A stretch of 64,000 bases of DNA from Congeria kusceri (Eukaryota > Mollusca > Bivalvia > Myida > Dreissenidae). Location of the stretch: the NCBI GenBank assembly GCA_027627225.1, contig CM051028.1:18185701-18249700 (forward strand). Reading direction: 5' to 3'. The notes beneath the pieces are model-generated. The model did no database searches. It saw only the letters and a list, made by a program, of their open reading frames with translations, and was not told where the DNA came from. Both the position numbers and the translations under genes were made by a program. Within the stretch, counting starts at the first letter, position 1. Every line of letters begins with the position of its first letter. Positions 15,601 to 30,200 of the stretch are shown here, one piece after another.

Positions 15601-16900
15601 TTTAAAATATATAAGAAATTAATTATGTTTATGCTTCAGAAGATATCATATATTCAGCCGTATAGAAAACGCCATTACTCAATATGCGTAAGAAGGGAGC
15701 CCCTCTTAGTATATTACTAAATTTGTGTTAACCTTGAAATATGCAATTGCCACTATAGCATATATAATAGGTACAATTATAGGATATACAAACCACTGTA
15801 GAAACTACAATTATGCATTATAATAATTAATTTTAATTGTTACAAGCAGCAATCGGACACAGTGATCAGCACTGCCTTTCGACATAATGCTGGAAATATG
15901 GAACACTCAACAATACAGTATCAAAAAGTGATGCAGAAACAATTATAGCAACTCAGTGCTGGAAATGACAGAAATCGAACAACACACTTAATAAAATGAG
16001 CTATAAAGACTCTGTAATGCTTTTCATACTACGGAGAATGTATGGTGTATTGCTTTCAATTAAACTTAGAATTAGTTGGCAATGATACTTGTCCTGCAAT
16101 CCACACATAATACCCTAAAACAGACAATGAGAGCACCCAGATGGAATGTCTATGGTGCAAACTCATGTAGAACGCTCTCGGATGTCGGGAGCATATTACA
16201 AATACAAGATCCCTCTTTTACTTCTGCATTCTGAATTTTAATGCGCATTATTATGCTTATTATGGTTTTTTTTCTTACACAAACATTCACTATATTTAAT
16301 ATCATATTAAAAGTTGGCGTACAAAATAATTACATTTTTGGAATATAGACGTGGTATACAATAATAGCAAAAATGCTAAAACATTATCTAGAGCCCATTT
16401 TAACTGTCCATTTTTATTCAAATGAAGATTAATAAAATATATACACGAAAAAATGCGTGCTTAAAAGATGTAGGGATATGTTTGTAATAGAAAAAGTGAA
16501 TGTACGTCATGCTATAGACGATATCATGTATTCGGACAATATTTTCTTTATCCCAACTAAAAGCAAGCAAACAATGTCAAGACTAAAAGACTATGGCAAA
16601 CCAAACATTAACGTTTCAAAACGGGAGGTATCCTTTTGCATTATTATGAACGATCCTCAAATATTGTCAATGCAATAATTATATTTAAGAACACAGGTAC
16701 ATTGAGAAATCTCCCACTGTGGAGTTGACGAAACATTTTGTTTGAGCAATACAATTGGCTTTTTACTATCAACAAAACGTTATGACTTGCCAACAGGTGC
16801 GTGTGGTTTACCAACTCGCCATAATACTGTTAAGAAGGCAATCAAATCAACCGAATGCTGGAAATAGAGAAACATAAAACGCTTGCGCATTTCGGGAACG
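12667..16900. repeat. Array unit 4 and a degenerate partial unit 5
   Basis: Unit 4 follows the common order to about 14440, then jumps across a deletion to the CACACTTGCATAATG block. A shortened, more diverged repeat of the later landmarks (ACACACGGAACTCGCCAT near 15273, CATGCATGCGCAAGC near 15510, AAATGAGCTATAAAGAC near 15990) runs out by about 16.9 kb. Decay rises toward this edge. Confidence 0.65.
13109..14150 (+). mobile_element. Core-repeat (pearl-like) element, copy 4
   Basis: Same order as copy 3: CACAGACACGGATGCCCCCA near 13122, tandem cores near 13240, 13420, 13590, 13750 and 13910, a GTACGTACGTGCGTAG block near 14048, and CCTCCCAATGTGTGGGG near 14096. Confidence 0.7.
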
Positions 16901-17967
<1,067 letters not shown>

Positions 17968-18027
17968 GTCGCAATCATCTTAAAGTCGCAAACATGTTCA
18001 GTACAAATGACATTATTAAACATTCTC

Positions 18028-18283
18028 TTAGAACTTTAACTTGTTTCCTGATTTAGGAAAGAACGCATCGAGTGTAACATCCTGCCTTTTGTGTCTGAAG
18101 TGAGTATATTTTGGTTTTCCTGATGAAGGCGCTTTTGAAGTTGCTTCGTTCAGTATGATTTGAGCAAACGATGGTGGTTTCGAGTTCTTTGGTGAGGAGG
18201 CTTGCGACCTGTCTGGAGTCTCCGACATGCATGGAGATATCTGTAGCGAACGAGCTTGTATGTCGTCACCAGATCCATTTGAA
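18028..18283 (-). CDS. Terminal exon with PIP-box-like C-terminus
   Basis: Acceptor GGTAG|TTC. Reads [38 protein letters not shown] and ends [19 protein letters not shown] before TAA at 18,028-18,030. TLDAFF is the hydrophobic/aromatic core of PCNA-interacting (PIP) boxes, followed by basic residues as is common, although the leading Gln is one position off consensus. The join to the previous exon is out of phase, so an exon may be missing, or this may end a different transcript. Confidence 0.65.
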
Positions 18284-21200
18284 CTACCATGCAGGTAAAA
18301 GATAAAACACGCTTAATAGTACATAAAATGAGGTATCGAGGTGACACAGCCTTTAAGTCCTAATAAAACAATAGATCTTAACATCGTTTATACTGAATCA
18401 ATTTTTGTTTTCATCCACTTGCCAGAATTCCCTGAATCAATTTTTGTTTTCATCCACTTGCCAGAATTCCCTGAATCAATTTGAGAGGTACATTCTTGCA
18501 TTATTCGTTTAGAAATCGATTATTTTTGAAAGCATATAAAAGCTTAAATCGTACATTTAATTGCTGCACAATTACGAAACAGGGTGAGAGGCTACACTGA
18601 AAACAGAGTAAGCGACCTGCTCCAATAACAGGTTCAACAGAAGTGACCCATTCAATAAATTATTTAGCAGTGTTGCAGGCTAGCAGCCGATGCTTGTCAG
18701 TTGTGTTAAAATACTTGCAAAAAAGCATCCAGAAAACATGATCATAGACAATAACATTATTACTGAACTGGGAATTTATATTTATGATCTCAACATGCAT
18801 GTTAATATGAATTACGGTTGTGTTGTATTTGGAATTATTTATAATTACATTTTTCTCTACTCCTGTAGAGGTTATTGAATTTATAAATAGAGGTTATATC
18901 TTTCTTTAAATAGACTATGGCGGAAGCCACGGAATACGTTGAAATTAAATTCCAAACATTTGATTTATTGTTATTTTATGTCTTGTTCCTATTATGAATT
19001 ATGCTATTATAGTTCTACACAGAAACTCTTTAGACATTCGTTTCTTAAGGGATACTATTTTATGTCGCCATAATCTAATATTATTATATGACTTGGTTAT
19101 CAAAGATGATGTCAAAACATGTTTTGTGGGAATGTGCCCTGGTGATTGTTTAAATTAGGTACACATAGCATAAATACTTATGTGACCTTGATATGATGCT
19201 GATATATATTTACACTAATATTTTCTTGCACTGCAATTCTTTATGTTTTGGTTTGCCTCACAAATCGTAAAATATGTTAATATGAATTATATACCGTATT
19301 AAAGTATAATTGATGACAAACATAAGGCGGTAAGATCGGATTATTGTACGGACATTACATAATGATGGAATTTAATATGGATTTTCATAGTTTCGTTTTT
19401 TAAGGATCTTAATTTTATAATTACAACCCCCAGGACAATACGAGTTTACTGTTTATTAACTTAATCTTACATATTTACTTTTATTTATTGTAGGGTTGCT
19501 TTACTTCTTTTATGCAATTAATTATTTTACGGCGTCCTATGATGCTTTGCATCATTGTTTTTCTTATAAAAAGTATTTGTGAAAATCATGATTTTGGAAA
19601 AAAAAAGTTACTACACTCACTACAATATTCCGCTCACATGCATAAATGTTGACTAATGCCTACGTTTATTGTAACTACATCTTAAGGAAAATTCTGTGTT
19701 TTGCTGTCTTTAGATCATTTGTTATTCATCCACCAAAACGTGAACATATTTTGTAATTGAAAGATCCAGACTTTTGATAGATAAAACGGAAACGGGGATA
19801 TATATTTGCTTTTGGGATTTTGTAGTAAAATTCGATTCAAATTGGCATATATAATCTTTGAAATTTTACCAAAACACAGTGTTGCATCTCAAATACTTAC
19901 ATAAAGGTGATGCAAATGTCATTCTTAGCTATTGAGAAACGTGAAAAATACATTAAATATATGATAAAAAACAAAAGGTGCCAATATAACAGAACAATAT
20001 AAATTGTTGAATAGTAAATACAATCGAACGATAATCACTCACCGCCACAAAAATCGGCAATCTTTTCTTGGTGGACCCTACCCATATCCACTTATCGTGT
20101 TCCTGATCGCCTTCAGACAACATCCTTCTCTGAAAAATACACGCCATCTAGCTCAGTATTTGTTTATCATTACATAAATTTCCAGTCTTACAAAATTGAA
20201 TTGTGTAAGCTAGGCATACAATAAAATGTGGATGTAATATACCTTCTGTGATTCATTGCATTTCCGTTCAAAGCCATCGTCATGTTTCTTTGGAAGCAAA
20301 TTTAAATGATGTCTGTATCTTTCAGGTTTGCATGCAGGTCTCGATTTAACGGACTGAAAATATACCAAAATTGTGAAGGATATTGCGAAAACCGTTACGT
20401 TTGTTGGGCAATTTTGATTTTTTAAAATTGACTCGCATGGAAATGTGACAAGTTCACGGGTGTAATATTATATAAATATCATATGGCAGCGTGTGTGACA
20501 TTGATATTGTTAACCCGAGGGTAGAATGTCACCCGAGGCAAATTTAGAGGGGCAGGTCCTATCTCCTATTGAATTTCGACCCTTTAGTGCGCAGTGTTGA
20601 GCCTGTTGGTATTATTAGGTCCTAAATTGGTAGGAACTGGTCCGACATGGAAGAAGCAGGTCCGACAAGGTCGGACCTAAGGTAGGGGCTGGTACGACCT
20701 CGGCGTTCCATTAGGTCTTAAACTGATTGGACCTGGTCTGCCCAGGTCGTACCTGAGGCAGGGGCTGGTAGGACCTATTTAAAACCGGTACGACCCGCTC
20801 GGATCTGAGGTAGGGGCTGGTGCGACCTCAGCCTTTCATTAGGTCTTATTCGAAGCAGGTACGACCTGGTCGGACATGAATTCAGACCTGGTCAGACCTC
20901 TTTTGTGACATGTATGACCCTCCAGTACGCCGCTACTGTTTACGGCTTTTGATGTAATAAAAGTTTCTAAATTGCTACGACAAGGTCCGACCAGGTCGTA
21001 CCTCAGGTCCGACCAGGTCGTACCTGCTTCGAATAGGTCCTACCAGACCCTACATCAGGTGTGACCTGGTCGGACCAGGTCCTTTCAGTTTAGGACCTAA
21101 TAATACGCCATATGTTTACAAATTGAGTAGTGACGTCACGACTATATGACTCAAGACAAGGGAGGCAATCTTTTCATGATGTAGTTGAAAACTGACGCAG

Positions 21201-24200
21201 TTACTTGGCCTTAAATGACATTCAAAATGTCAGCGCGGTCACATGATCTGACAGTCACTTTCGCTTGGTCAGTGTCAAAAAGGTTGAGATGTTTTTGACA
21301 GTCAAAATATCTCTTTCTCGGGTAATGGGAATTTATCAGTGTAGGCAAAAGTGAGGTTAAATAATAAAGAATGCAGCTCTGTTCTTCATACAGCATCATG
21401 TGTTGTAAAAACAATTCTGTTATTTATGAGTATATATTTGTAGAACAAAACATGAAGTAAAAAATCTAGTATACATAATAATGTACATAGCATACCTTCT
21501 TTCGATTTTCTTTACTGTTTTCCTTGTCCTTTAAACCAGCACTGGCCTAAAAGGAAATTTTATACATAAAATGAGATTATCTACCACTTTAATATTAGTT
21601 TGTCCTGTAACAAGACATTTAATTGTTTACAAATGTTTACAAAATGTGGTATTGCTATATACACTATATATTATAGGCTTGGGACATAATGCTTATGTTT
21701 GAGCACATTACACGTGTTAAACTTACACAATAATCATACCAATATCACCAGAAGCATTAAACACTTCATTACAATTCTTGTACACATACGGGTATGTTAT
21801 CTTCACTGTCTACCAGCAGGAAACAATTGCGAAGCAGCTGAGCCACACAGCGGGGCACAACTGAGCTACCATATCGAATGCGATACGTTCATCTACAGTA
21901 TTAGCAAAGTACTTAGACATGTGCTTCGTATTGTACTAACATTTGATGTTGTATTAGTTTTCATGTGTTTGCATGCAATGATAATACAAATGTCAACCGC
22001 TTCAAACAATAATACAATATATTTAATCTATGCCATTGATTACATTACAATGTAAATCACAACGTGTCACTTTCTACTTTTATTAACAAACCTTCGGTGG
22101 GTTATCGGTCTTTGCTGGGCTCAAGCGTATTGCCTCGGAATACAATTTTATATGTAGGGGTTCAACATCGGTTTCTTTATCGTCATGTTTTTCTTCCTTG
22201 GTGTCATTGATGACGTTTTTATTACATTCTTCATCTTTATGTGGCATCTGTAAGTTGTAAATTGGATACTTGTTAAGACTTATTTACATGCTCATTTTAG
22301 AATGATAAGTAATCTAATAAACATTTTAGACTGATAAGTTATCTAATAAAAATATCAGGTATATAATATATTTATACCAAGTAGCGTTATTTTATGATTC
22401 TGAAATTCTGCGCTAATCAATCTTAATAGGCATCTTTTAGAGTTTTCTGTTTGGTAGGGAACCTCTTTTTTTCATTAACCGTAACTGCAGTTTTAGGGAT
22501 TTCTTTCGGTTTGTCATTCCTGCTTTTTTCTTCAAGTACTGACTGTGTATCTTCTTTACCTACTAGGCGTGTTGGGGTGCAAGTCTCCTGAGAAAGATCA
22601 ATGTTGTTAACCATATCTTCGCTTTCGAGTCATTGCTAATGTCATTGTTTTGTGCAATAATAAAGTTGGAATAACTTTTATGTTCCTGGAACTGATATAC
22701 TGGGAATAAAAGGTTACTGCCTGGTTTTGTGTAATATATCAGGTGAGGCTTAGAATAATAGAACGACGAACCTGATATATTACACAAGACCAGGCAGTAA
22801 CCTGTTATTTATTATGCCACGGTTTTCTTATAATTACACCAAACGAACTGATTTTTGTATATTTAAATACAAAGAGCAGCGCTGATTTTGCTGAGCCGGC
22901 TTTTACACGTTCACGTACATATAGTTATGGATTTCTAAAAGTTGACTGGATTATACCTTATTATTAACATTTCATGAAGATAAATGAGCTGTTTTCACTA
23001 CGAATACATAGATTACACACTCGCCTATTTATAAAATGTTGGAAACGCAAACTGAAATGGATTGCAACGACCAAATTTATCTGAGAACACGCATCGACAA
23101 CTTGTTTGGAAACGCAATTTTGGAGTTGTGTATTGAAATTAAAACCTCTATAAAATTATATTTAAAAAAATGTATTAAAATTTTATTAAACTCTGTTAAA
23201 ATTAAAACCTCTATTTAAACCCTTGAAACCTCTATTATAATTATGTTAACATAATTCTATAACTAGTATTGTTTGGTGAACTATTTTCTTAACGGACTCT
23301 CAGTAGCAATACTTACATTTCTGGCAGTGTTTTCGCTGGAACCCTCTGGAGATCCTAATCCCAATTCTTGTATTTGTGTAATATTCGCATTGCGTGTCTC
23401 TTGTGTATCATTTGTCCTACTTGCTGCTTCAATGCGGTTGTTTGAAAGCAAATCATTCCATCAGTCATTTTATGCGATTCGGATTCTTTTCTGCCCATAG
23501 GGGTCGATGCTGACACTTCACAACTATCCTGTTTAAAATCATTAAATACATATAACCATTTAATACATATCGAAATTATTCCTTGTTTTCATAAAATATA
23601 AAACAGATGACTAACTAACAGTATTATAAAATGCAATGCATAATTAATAGTTATTTATCAAACCAACTATCAGAAAGGTGTACTATACACATATATCGTT
23701 AATATATAACATAGCAGAAACTCATTATCATTCTGCTTCATTTATAATATTAATTGAATTACACTCATACAAAAGAAATGATGGGCGAAGTACAAATATA
23801 GTAATGTTTTAAGTAAATACCTGGTCACTTTTAGCTGTTGAGTTTTTATTCGCAGGCATTGAAGACTTTTGTAACGATTCCATCGAAGCTGATGGTAAAA
23901 TGTTAACCTGAAATGAATATAATGTTCTTCTTATATTAAAGCTAAGCTTGATATTTTTGATCAACTAGGTAATTATAAATCGTTGACAACAAAACATGTA
24001 TGCATTATTCGAAGTATAATAAACCTGAAATGCGTTCAGAAACGATTAAAGTATATAGTCTAACAAGTATTCTGCTGTTGACACAGACAGGTATGTGGTA
24101 AAAGCATACTAGAACAAAATTCATCAACAATAATCTAACCGGCTGTATCTATGATTAACATGCGGTTAATGTTATTAATTAATTTATTAATCATACATTT

Positions 24201-27200
24201 TCCTTTTCCATCCGAATTTCTGTCGTCTGTATGTGTTGGCTTTCTTCGCTGCCAGGAATTGACATATTCAGTGTCAAAGGGAGCGGAGGCACTTTTGCAG
24301 TCAGCTGCAGTGTTGGTCCCTATTACAACAAAGCATGTCATACAACTAATAAATTTTACAATATTAAGTTCCGTGCATCTAAACAATGAACTAATTATAT
24401 CAGAGTCATTACGTTAAAATATAAATGTTCCCAATTATATCTACCGGTAACTTGTCTTTATTAGTAAAGATTTTCAAACCTTTCCACTTTTAAAAATGTC
24501 AGGGTTGGCATTTGCTAGAATTGGAATATTCACAGGAAAAAATGACATGGCATTTGGTGTTGAATTCGTCCCTCTAGATAACGAGTTCCCTGTAGAATCT
24601 GGCATCGAGACGTAATTCTAAAATGCAGAGACAATTTGGAATACAAATATACGAAACCCTTCACACATTCCACAACCATTAAACAAAATAATTTTGAACG
24701 TGTATAATGTTCGGCTATGAAACTCTTAAGTCGATGGTTTATGAAATACATATTACATTTAATCGTTTGTGACATTTTTAATTTAGTCCGTTTGCTCGTG
24801 TTTTAACAGGGCCCTAGTTATATATCATGAAACCATTTTATCATTTTAAGTGTCATTTCGCCAACAACTTCAAAACGCAAAAGAAATACAAAACAGATTT
24901 TGGTAAAAAAGCGTAACACATTTACCCAGGCGAGTACTGGTAGAGGATGTGAGGCATTCATATACGACGTATTATTGCCAGTGTATGGCATTCTCTGTAT
25001 GTTCTCTGAAGGATTGTTGTAGTAGGGACGCCAACTGTATGGGTTGTTTGTTTGCTGCGGTAAATAGCTGTACTGTTGTGGAACTCCAAACGTACTGTTA
25101 GCCGGTTGAAACGGGATTGATTGTACACTGGTGCTCCATTCCAGAAGTGGCCCTGCGTCTGCATGTGTAAACAAATATTGTATAATAATAATAATAATAA
25201 TAATAACAATAATAATAGTAATAGTAATAATAATAGATACATAAAGCAACAACAAACTTAATACTTAGTTAGTGTTGTTCACAAACCGGGCTGTCGAAGT
25301 AGGCAAAATTAGTTGGCGGTTGAAAATTGTTCGCATTTGGCGTTTGTCTCCAATTATAGTTCATGCTGGTTTGATGCGATGAATTTAAAGAGCTGGGAAA
25401 ACTTGGCGCCGCATTTTGTGTGTAGCCTAATAAACCAAAGTCCGGGTTACATGGATCTGTAATGTAATGTTGCTGTTGAAAGCCTTGAGTAGTACTTTGT
25501 AGACAGCTTGTGTTGTGAACATTAGCGGACTGCCAGCCTACAGTCGGTACTATGTTTTGTTGGTTATTATGATTGCCTGATCCTGGCATTGCTGTATGTT
25601 GTTGGCTACCCGTAATGGGAATCTGTTGATGGTTATAAACGGGTGCTGTGCTCTGTTGAAAGTTAAAACCCAATGGTTCTGTTGATGGTAAGACGGAGCT
25701 CTGTTGATTGTTCATTCCTGACAAGGGTCTTTGTTGAAGATGTGAAGTTGTCATATTGTTATGTTGACACGTACTAATGTTAACGCCGCCAAAGTTATTG
25801 AACTGCTCAATTGTTTCCCGTAACATGCAAATATCATTTTGTGGTATTGCGCAGCTGTAGTATTTCTGTTTTCCTTTTGCGCATATATCGGCAATAGTAG
25901 CGTTTAAAATTGGTATGTCAGCCTTTGTCGTTTCAACCTAAAACACAGACACATAAATTCTCGTATAAAAGATCATATAAGATCGCCTTGTAGATATTGC
26001 TCATTATACATTTAATTTGAAGAATACAACGTTGTTGAAATCTGCTTCCATATAGGTACCGTTTTGTCCGTAAATGTATCAACAAGTCGGAGAGAAAGTT
26101 AAAACTCATTAAATACTCTCCATATCTGACAGACTTGCAAAATTATGTACATGCATGGTGTGCAGATACCTTTGATTGCCTCAGATAATCTTCTGTCCGC
26201 TCTTGTTCTGTCTCAGCCTTACTATTCGATTGTTCAACTGAATTGGATTCACGTTTCTCTGAATAAACGGCTATACCGCTGTTGTCAGGTCGGGCTTTTC
26301 TCTAACGAGATAAGAAAAAGGCAATATATTTGTATTTAATAATGTTTTAAAAGTAGATTCATAACAATATGTTTATTTTATTCCAGTGGGTATGATTCGC
26401 AAGAGGATGCTGTATTTCACAAAGTTGAACGAACAATTATATTTAAATAGAAGTACAACCTTGTTATTAAATTTTGTTGCAAAGACTAACCTGTTTGGTT
26501 CGGAAAGGAAACGCGGTGGGTAAACACTTTGAACGAGTGTCTCTTTCACATTTGAATTGAAACCGTTTCCATTCAATTCCATGAAAAGACCCTGAATCAT
26601 TGCATTTCTCAATGTAACATTTCCAGAAATCCCTGTAACAAAATGTTAGATAAAGAAAGTAGAAAGCTTAGTAAGAAATTACTTTGACCGCAAGATGTGA
26701 ATTGTAGGTTAATCGCGAGAAAAATATTCCACACATTGGGCAAATGTTTTCATTAGTCGGTACAATACCTGCACTGTCCGAACCCACACAAGGCAAACGG
26801 GTCCCCAACTGTAATGACCAGGGACTGAGCACGTGTTATGGCTGTGTTACACAGTCGTATGTTGGACAGGAACCCGAGATCCTGCTCGTCGTCATCATCT
26901 TCTGGCGCTTTTGTACGCACGGTACTAATGATTATCACCCTAAACTCCTTTCCTGTGAATTGATATTGAGTGTAAAACAAATAATTAAATCCAGCTGCAT
27001 TAGCAGCAGAAAAGTACTTTATTTCAGTGACAATAGGTTACAACAAAGCATACTGTACATAAAACACGAATCAGGTACGACACACCTCACAATAGTGACC
27101 ACAGCACTAGAATGTCAAATGCATTTCAGGTTTCAGGTCCTGCCAATCATCACTTATGGGCAATTATAAATTAACACCAAGGCAGATGTAAAGCGTAAGC

Positions 27201-30200
27201 CTCATATATTGCACATTTGTTTATGACGACCAGTGAACGTACTGATACAGTTAATTTAAATACAAACGTATTAAGTTGCCCAACAGCCTACTCAATATTG
27301 TTAAAAGCTGCTTTATTGTGAAATATATTATATTTTAATGTTCATAAATTAGCTGTACTTTAAGATATTGTCAAATAATGTTCATCATGCATATTCTGAT
27401 TTGGTAATCTTTATTAAATGCATTTTTCTTTCGCTCTGTAATGAATCAGTAAATGTAACTGTTTGTATTAAATTAATAATGTAAATGCATACATAGAAAT
27501 TTGCCCCACCTTGCACATTTTCTATTCTCTCAACGCAGACAGATGAAAGCCGGCATTTGCGAAGTTCCTGTCTGACATACATAATCTGGAATAACGGCGT
27601 TAGTTTTAGTAGACGAGTCGCTGAACATTATAGACGAATATTTGTTTTGTGTTTTAAATTAGCACTTAGATAGCTAAACATATTACATTCTGAAATAAGT
27701 TATTTCGTTTAAAAGCCTCTTCCTTTAACAATTACTATATGTTTTAATGACAAAAAACAATGAAAAGAAAACATGTTTTCATCTACATCCATGATTAGGG
27801 CATTAAGTGAATTAAATATACATGCTTGCACTTACTTGTAAGTGATATGGAACCACGACACAAATGCTTTTCTCTGAAAAATCTTTCCATGCCTTTGGCC
27901 AATTATGTTTCAAGTATTGGACTTGCTCAACCACTTCTCGAACCCGATTTATAGTACCGTTAGAAAACATCTCAGCACATCGACACACACGACGATATAC
28001 ACAAAAAAGGTTGAGAAAAGCAAACGAAAAGTGCAAAGACATACCGGTATATAAAGCTATTTCCTTTGAAATGAAAATGATACACTTGCAACGTAAACAA
28101 GTAAGCTCATTAAGACAAAAATAAAGGTGCACTATTCAGGTGATAAAAGGTGTATACCTCGTCTTCATTGTAATAACCGGACTTAACGTTGTCTTTTACA
28201 ATCATTTCCTCACCCCTCACTGAGAAAAAAGCCAATGGATGAAGTTCATCATGCCGTGGTTGGTTTTTGACAGCTTTAAGTAGGTGGTCGTAAAATGCCG
28301 ACGTGAAGTCAACTATTTCGGAATTTGATCGATAGTTTTCACACAAACTTATCTTATAGAAGCTGTCCTTTGGGTAGCATTTATTTAGTCGTTCTATCAA
28401 AGACGTATGGAAAGCATTTCGGCGACAAACTTGTGAGTATATAACTGGGCTCATCTAAAACGAAAAAATAAAAGATTATATATTTTTTAAAAACATGTTT
28501 TTCTTGAAAACAAACCTGCATGTAGTCTCCAGCCAAAATCACTCGCGTTCGTGGTCCAGCAATGGACAAAGGCACAAGCAGTTCTGTCTCTAGAACTTGT
28601 GCAGCCTCATCCAGAAAAATGTGCGTGAAATACCCTGAAACCCAACTTATATTATTAACACTCCAACGAAGAACTCATCTTAAAACAATGTATATTTGAT
28701 TGAAAGAAATTGCCAACTCTGACCACATGAACCAGAAAAATGCTAGGTCTAATTAACATTTTCCGCCCTGTTTTTATGTGCGTGTTTTATCAGTGCGTGA
28801 TTTAAGATATCAATAAGTCCGATGTGCCATTGCCGGGAAAACAGTTTAATGATTAATAATTTATAATCACAACAGTAAATTATATCTTCGAATGACTTTG
28901 AACAAACAGTTCATTGGCAGAAGACCATAAATAACTCTACCTTCAGGTACCACGTGGGTCAATACTTCTGCAGTGCCCATAGTTGTCACAATAATCCTGT
29001 GCGTCTTTACGTCGTCCATTGTAGGTTCCCTAATGATAATTTAAACATCTAAATATAACGACTTACATCAAATTTGAAGATATTCAAATAACAACAATTA
29101 GTTATCGTCAACGTTGTTTCGTCAACGAATATAAATGCCAGTCAAAAAATTAGTTTTATGAGTTTAAAAAATCAATTGGATATACAGTTTCAACATCGGT
29201 GTATTCGTTATTAATGTTGTTGATGTTGACTTTTACTTGAAGTACGGATGTGGGACATCTTTTAGTAAACAATATGGCTTGACGTCTTCGGGAACAGTAT
29301 TGAACCACCGATCTTGGTATATCACCCGCAATGGTCGCGCTTCTTCGTGACCCGTTTTAACGTACGGATGGAAATATTCCTTGATATATATATCGGCTTC
29401 GCTACAAATTGATCAATCGAAATAATTATATTCATGTATATTAGATACATAAGTATATTAGATACATAGAGCAAATATTAAAACGAAAATGTCCCGCCAA
29501 CGAAATAACAGAAACAAAGAAAAATAATATTAATACAGCTTTTTGTACAATCACATACAATTGACTTATTTATCGGCTCTTCCAATATGGTTTGTCATCT
29601 GTGTGCTCGTCTAAATATATCACCGAATTGTACAGAACCTATTTAAAAATCTATATATTTTCAAACAACAGTTAAATAATATACTTCTAACGTCAAACAT
29701 GAAAAGGGTTAAGAATACGATCTACATTATATACCTTCGTATTAGGTAAACCCTTTCACATTATATATAAATACCATGTTTACTTTTATTCTTGTAAATT
29801 TTTATATTTTAATTTCAGATAATTTCTGATAGTGTACCCTTGAGACTGTTTCAGTAGACAAATTATCTTTAAGCCTCGTACATGGCTGTTCTTTTTAAAC
29901 ATATTGGCAATAGAGTCTTTCTTATCAGATTCTAAATCAAAATATTTATAAACAAATCAGTGCTGCTGTCATTGTTTGGAAAAGTACATGTGTGCGTTTG
30001 TATTGTTTTTTCAACATGGTATTTTTCCAAGTAATTACCAGTTAGACAAATACATTCCTTTACTTCTTTAGTACTTTTTCAGCATTTAAACAACGTTGTA
30101 CCTGTTTGAATGGGTGCATATTAGGACTCTCGTTGTGGGCTCTTTATGAATGATATACTTGGTAGCTTGTGCAATGGTAAAAGTTTTTCCTGTGCCAAAT

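Larger units (their letters stand above)
1..16900. repeat. Higher-order tandem array of ~3.6-4.7 kb units
   Basis: The same ordered landmarks recur. The motif around CATGCATGCGCAAGCATCTC is near 123, 4823, 8450, 12667 and 15507, giving spacings of about 4.70, 3.63, 4.22 and 2.84 kb. GGGTGGGGATAATTCC recurs at about 4096, 7730 and 11938. GAGCACCCGAATGC recurs near 1612, 6327, 10180 and 14405. Copies are diverged by substitutions and indels, and some lack whole blocks: copy 2 lacks the CAGACACGG block, and copy 4 lacks the block around TTGACTGACTG. The only long ORFs are ones repeated from unit to unit. No splice-supported gene was found. The array starts before the left edge. Confidence 0.9.

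Noticed and set aside
24958..25242. Poly-Leu and poly-Ile ORFs
   Set aside because: Translations of the (TAA)n microsatellite running into the real Asn/Pro-rich exon in other frames.
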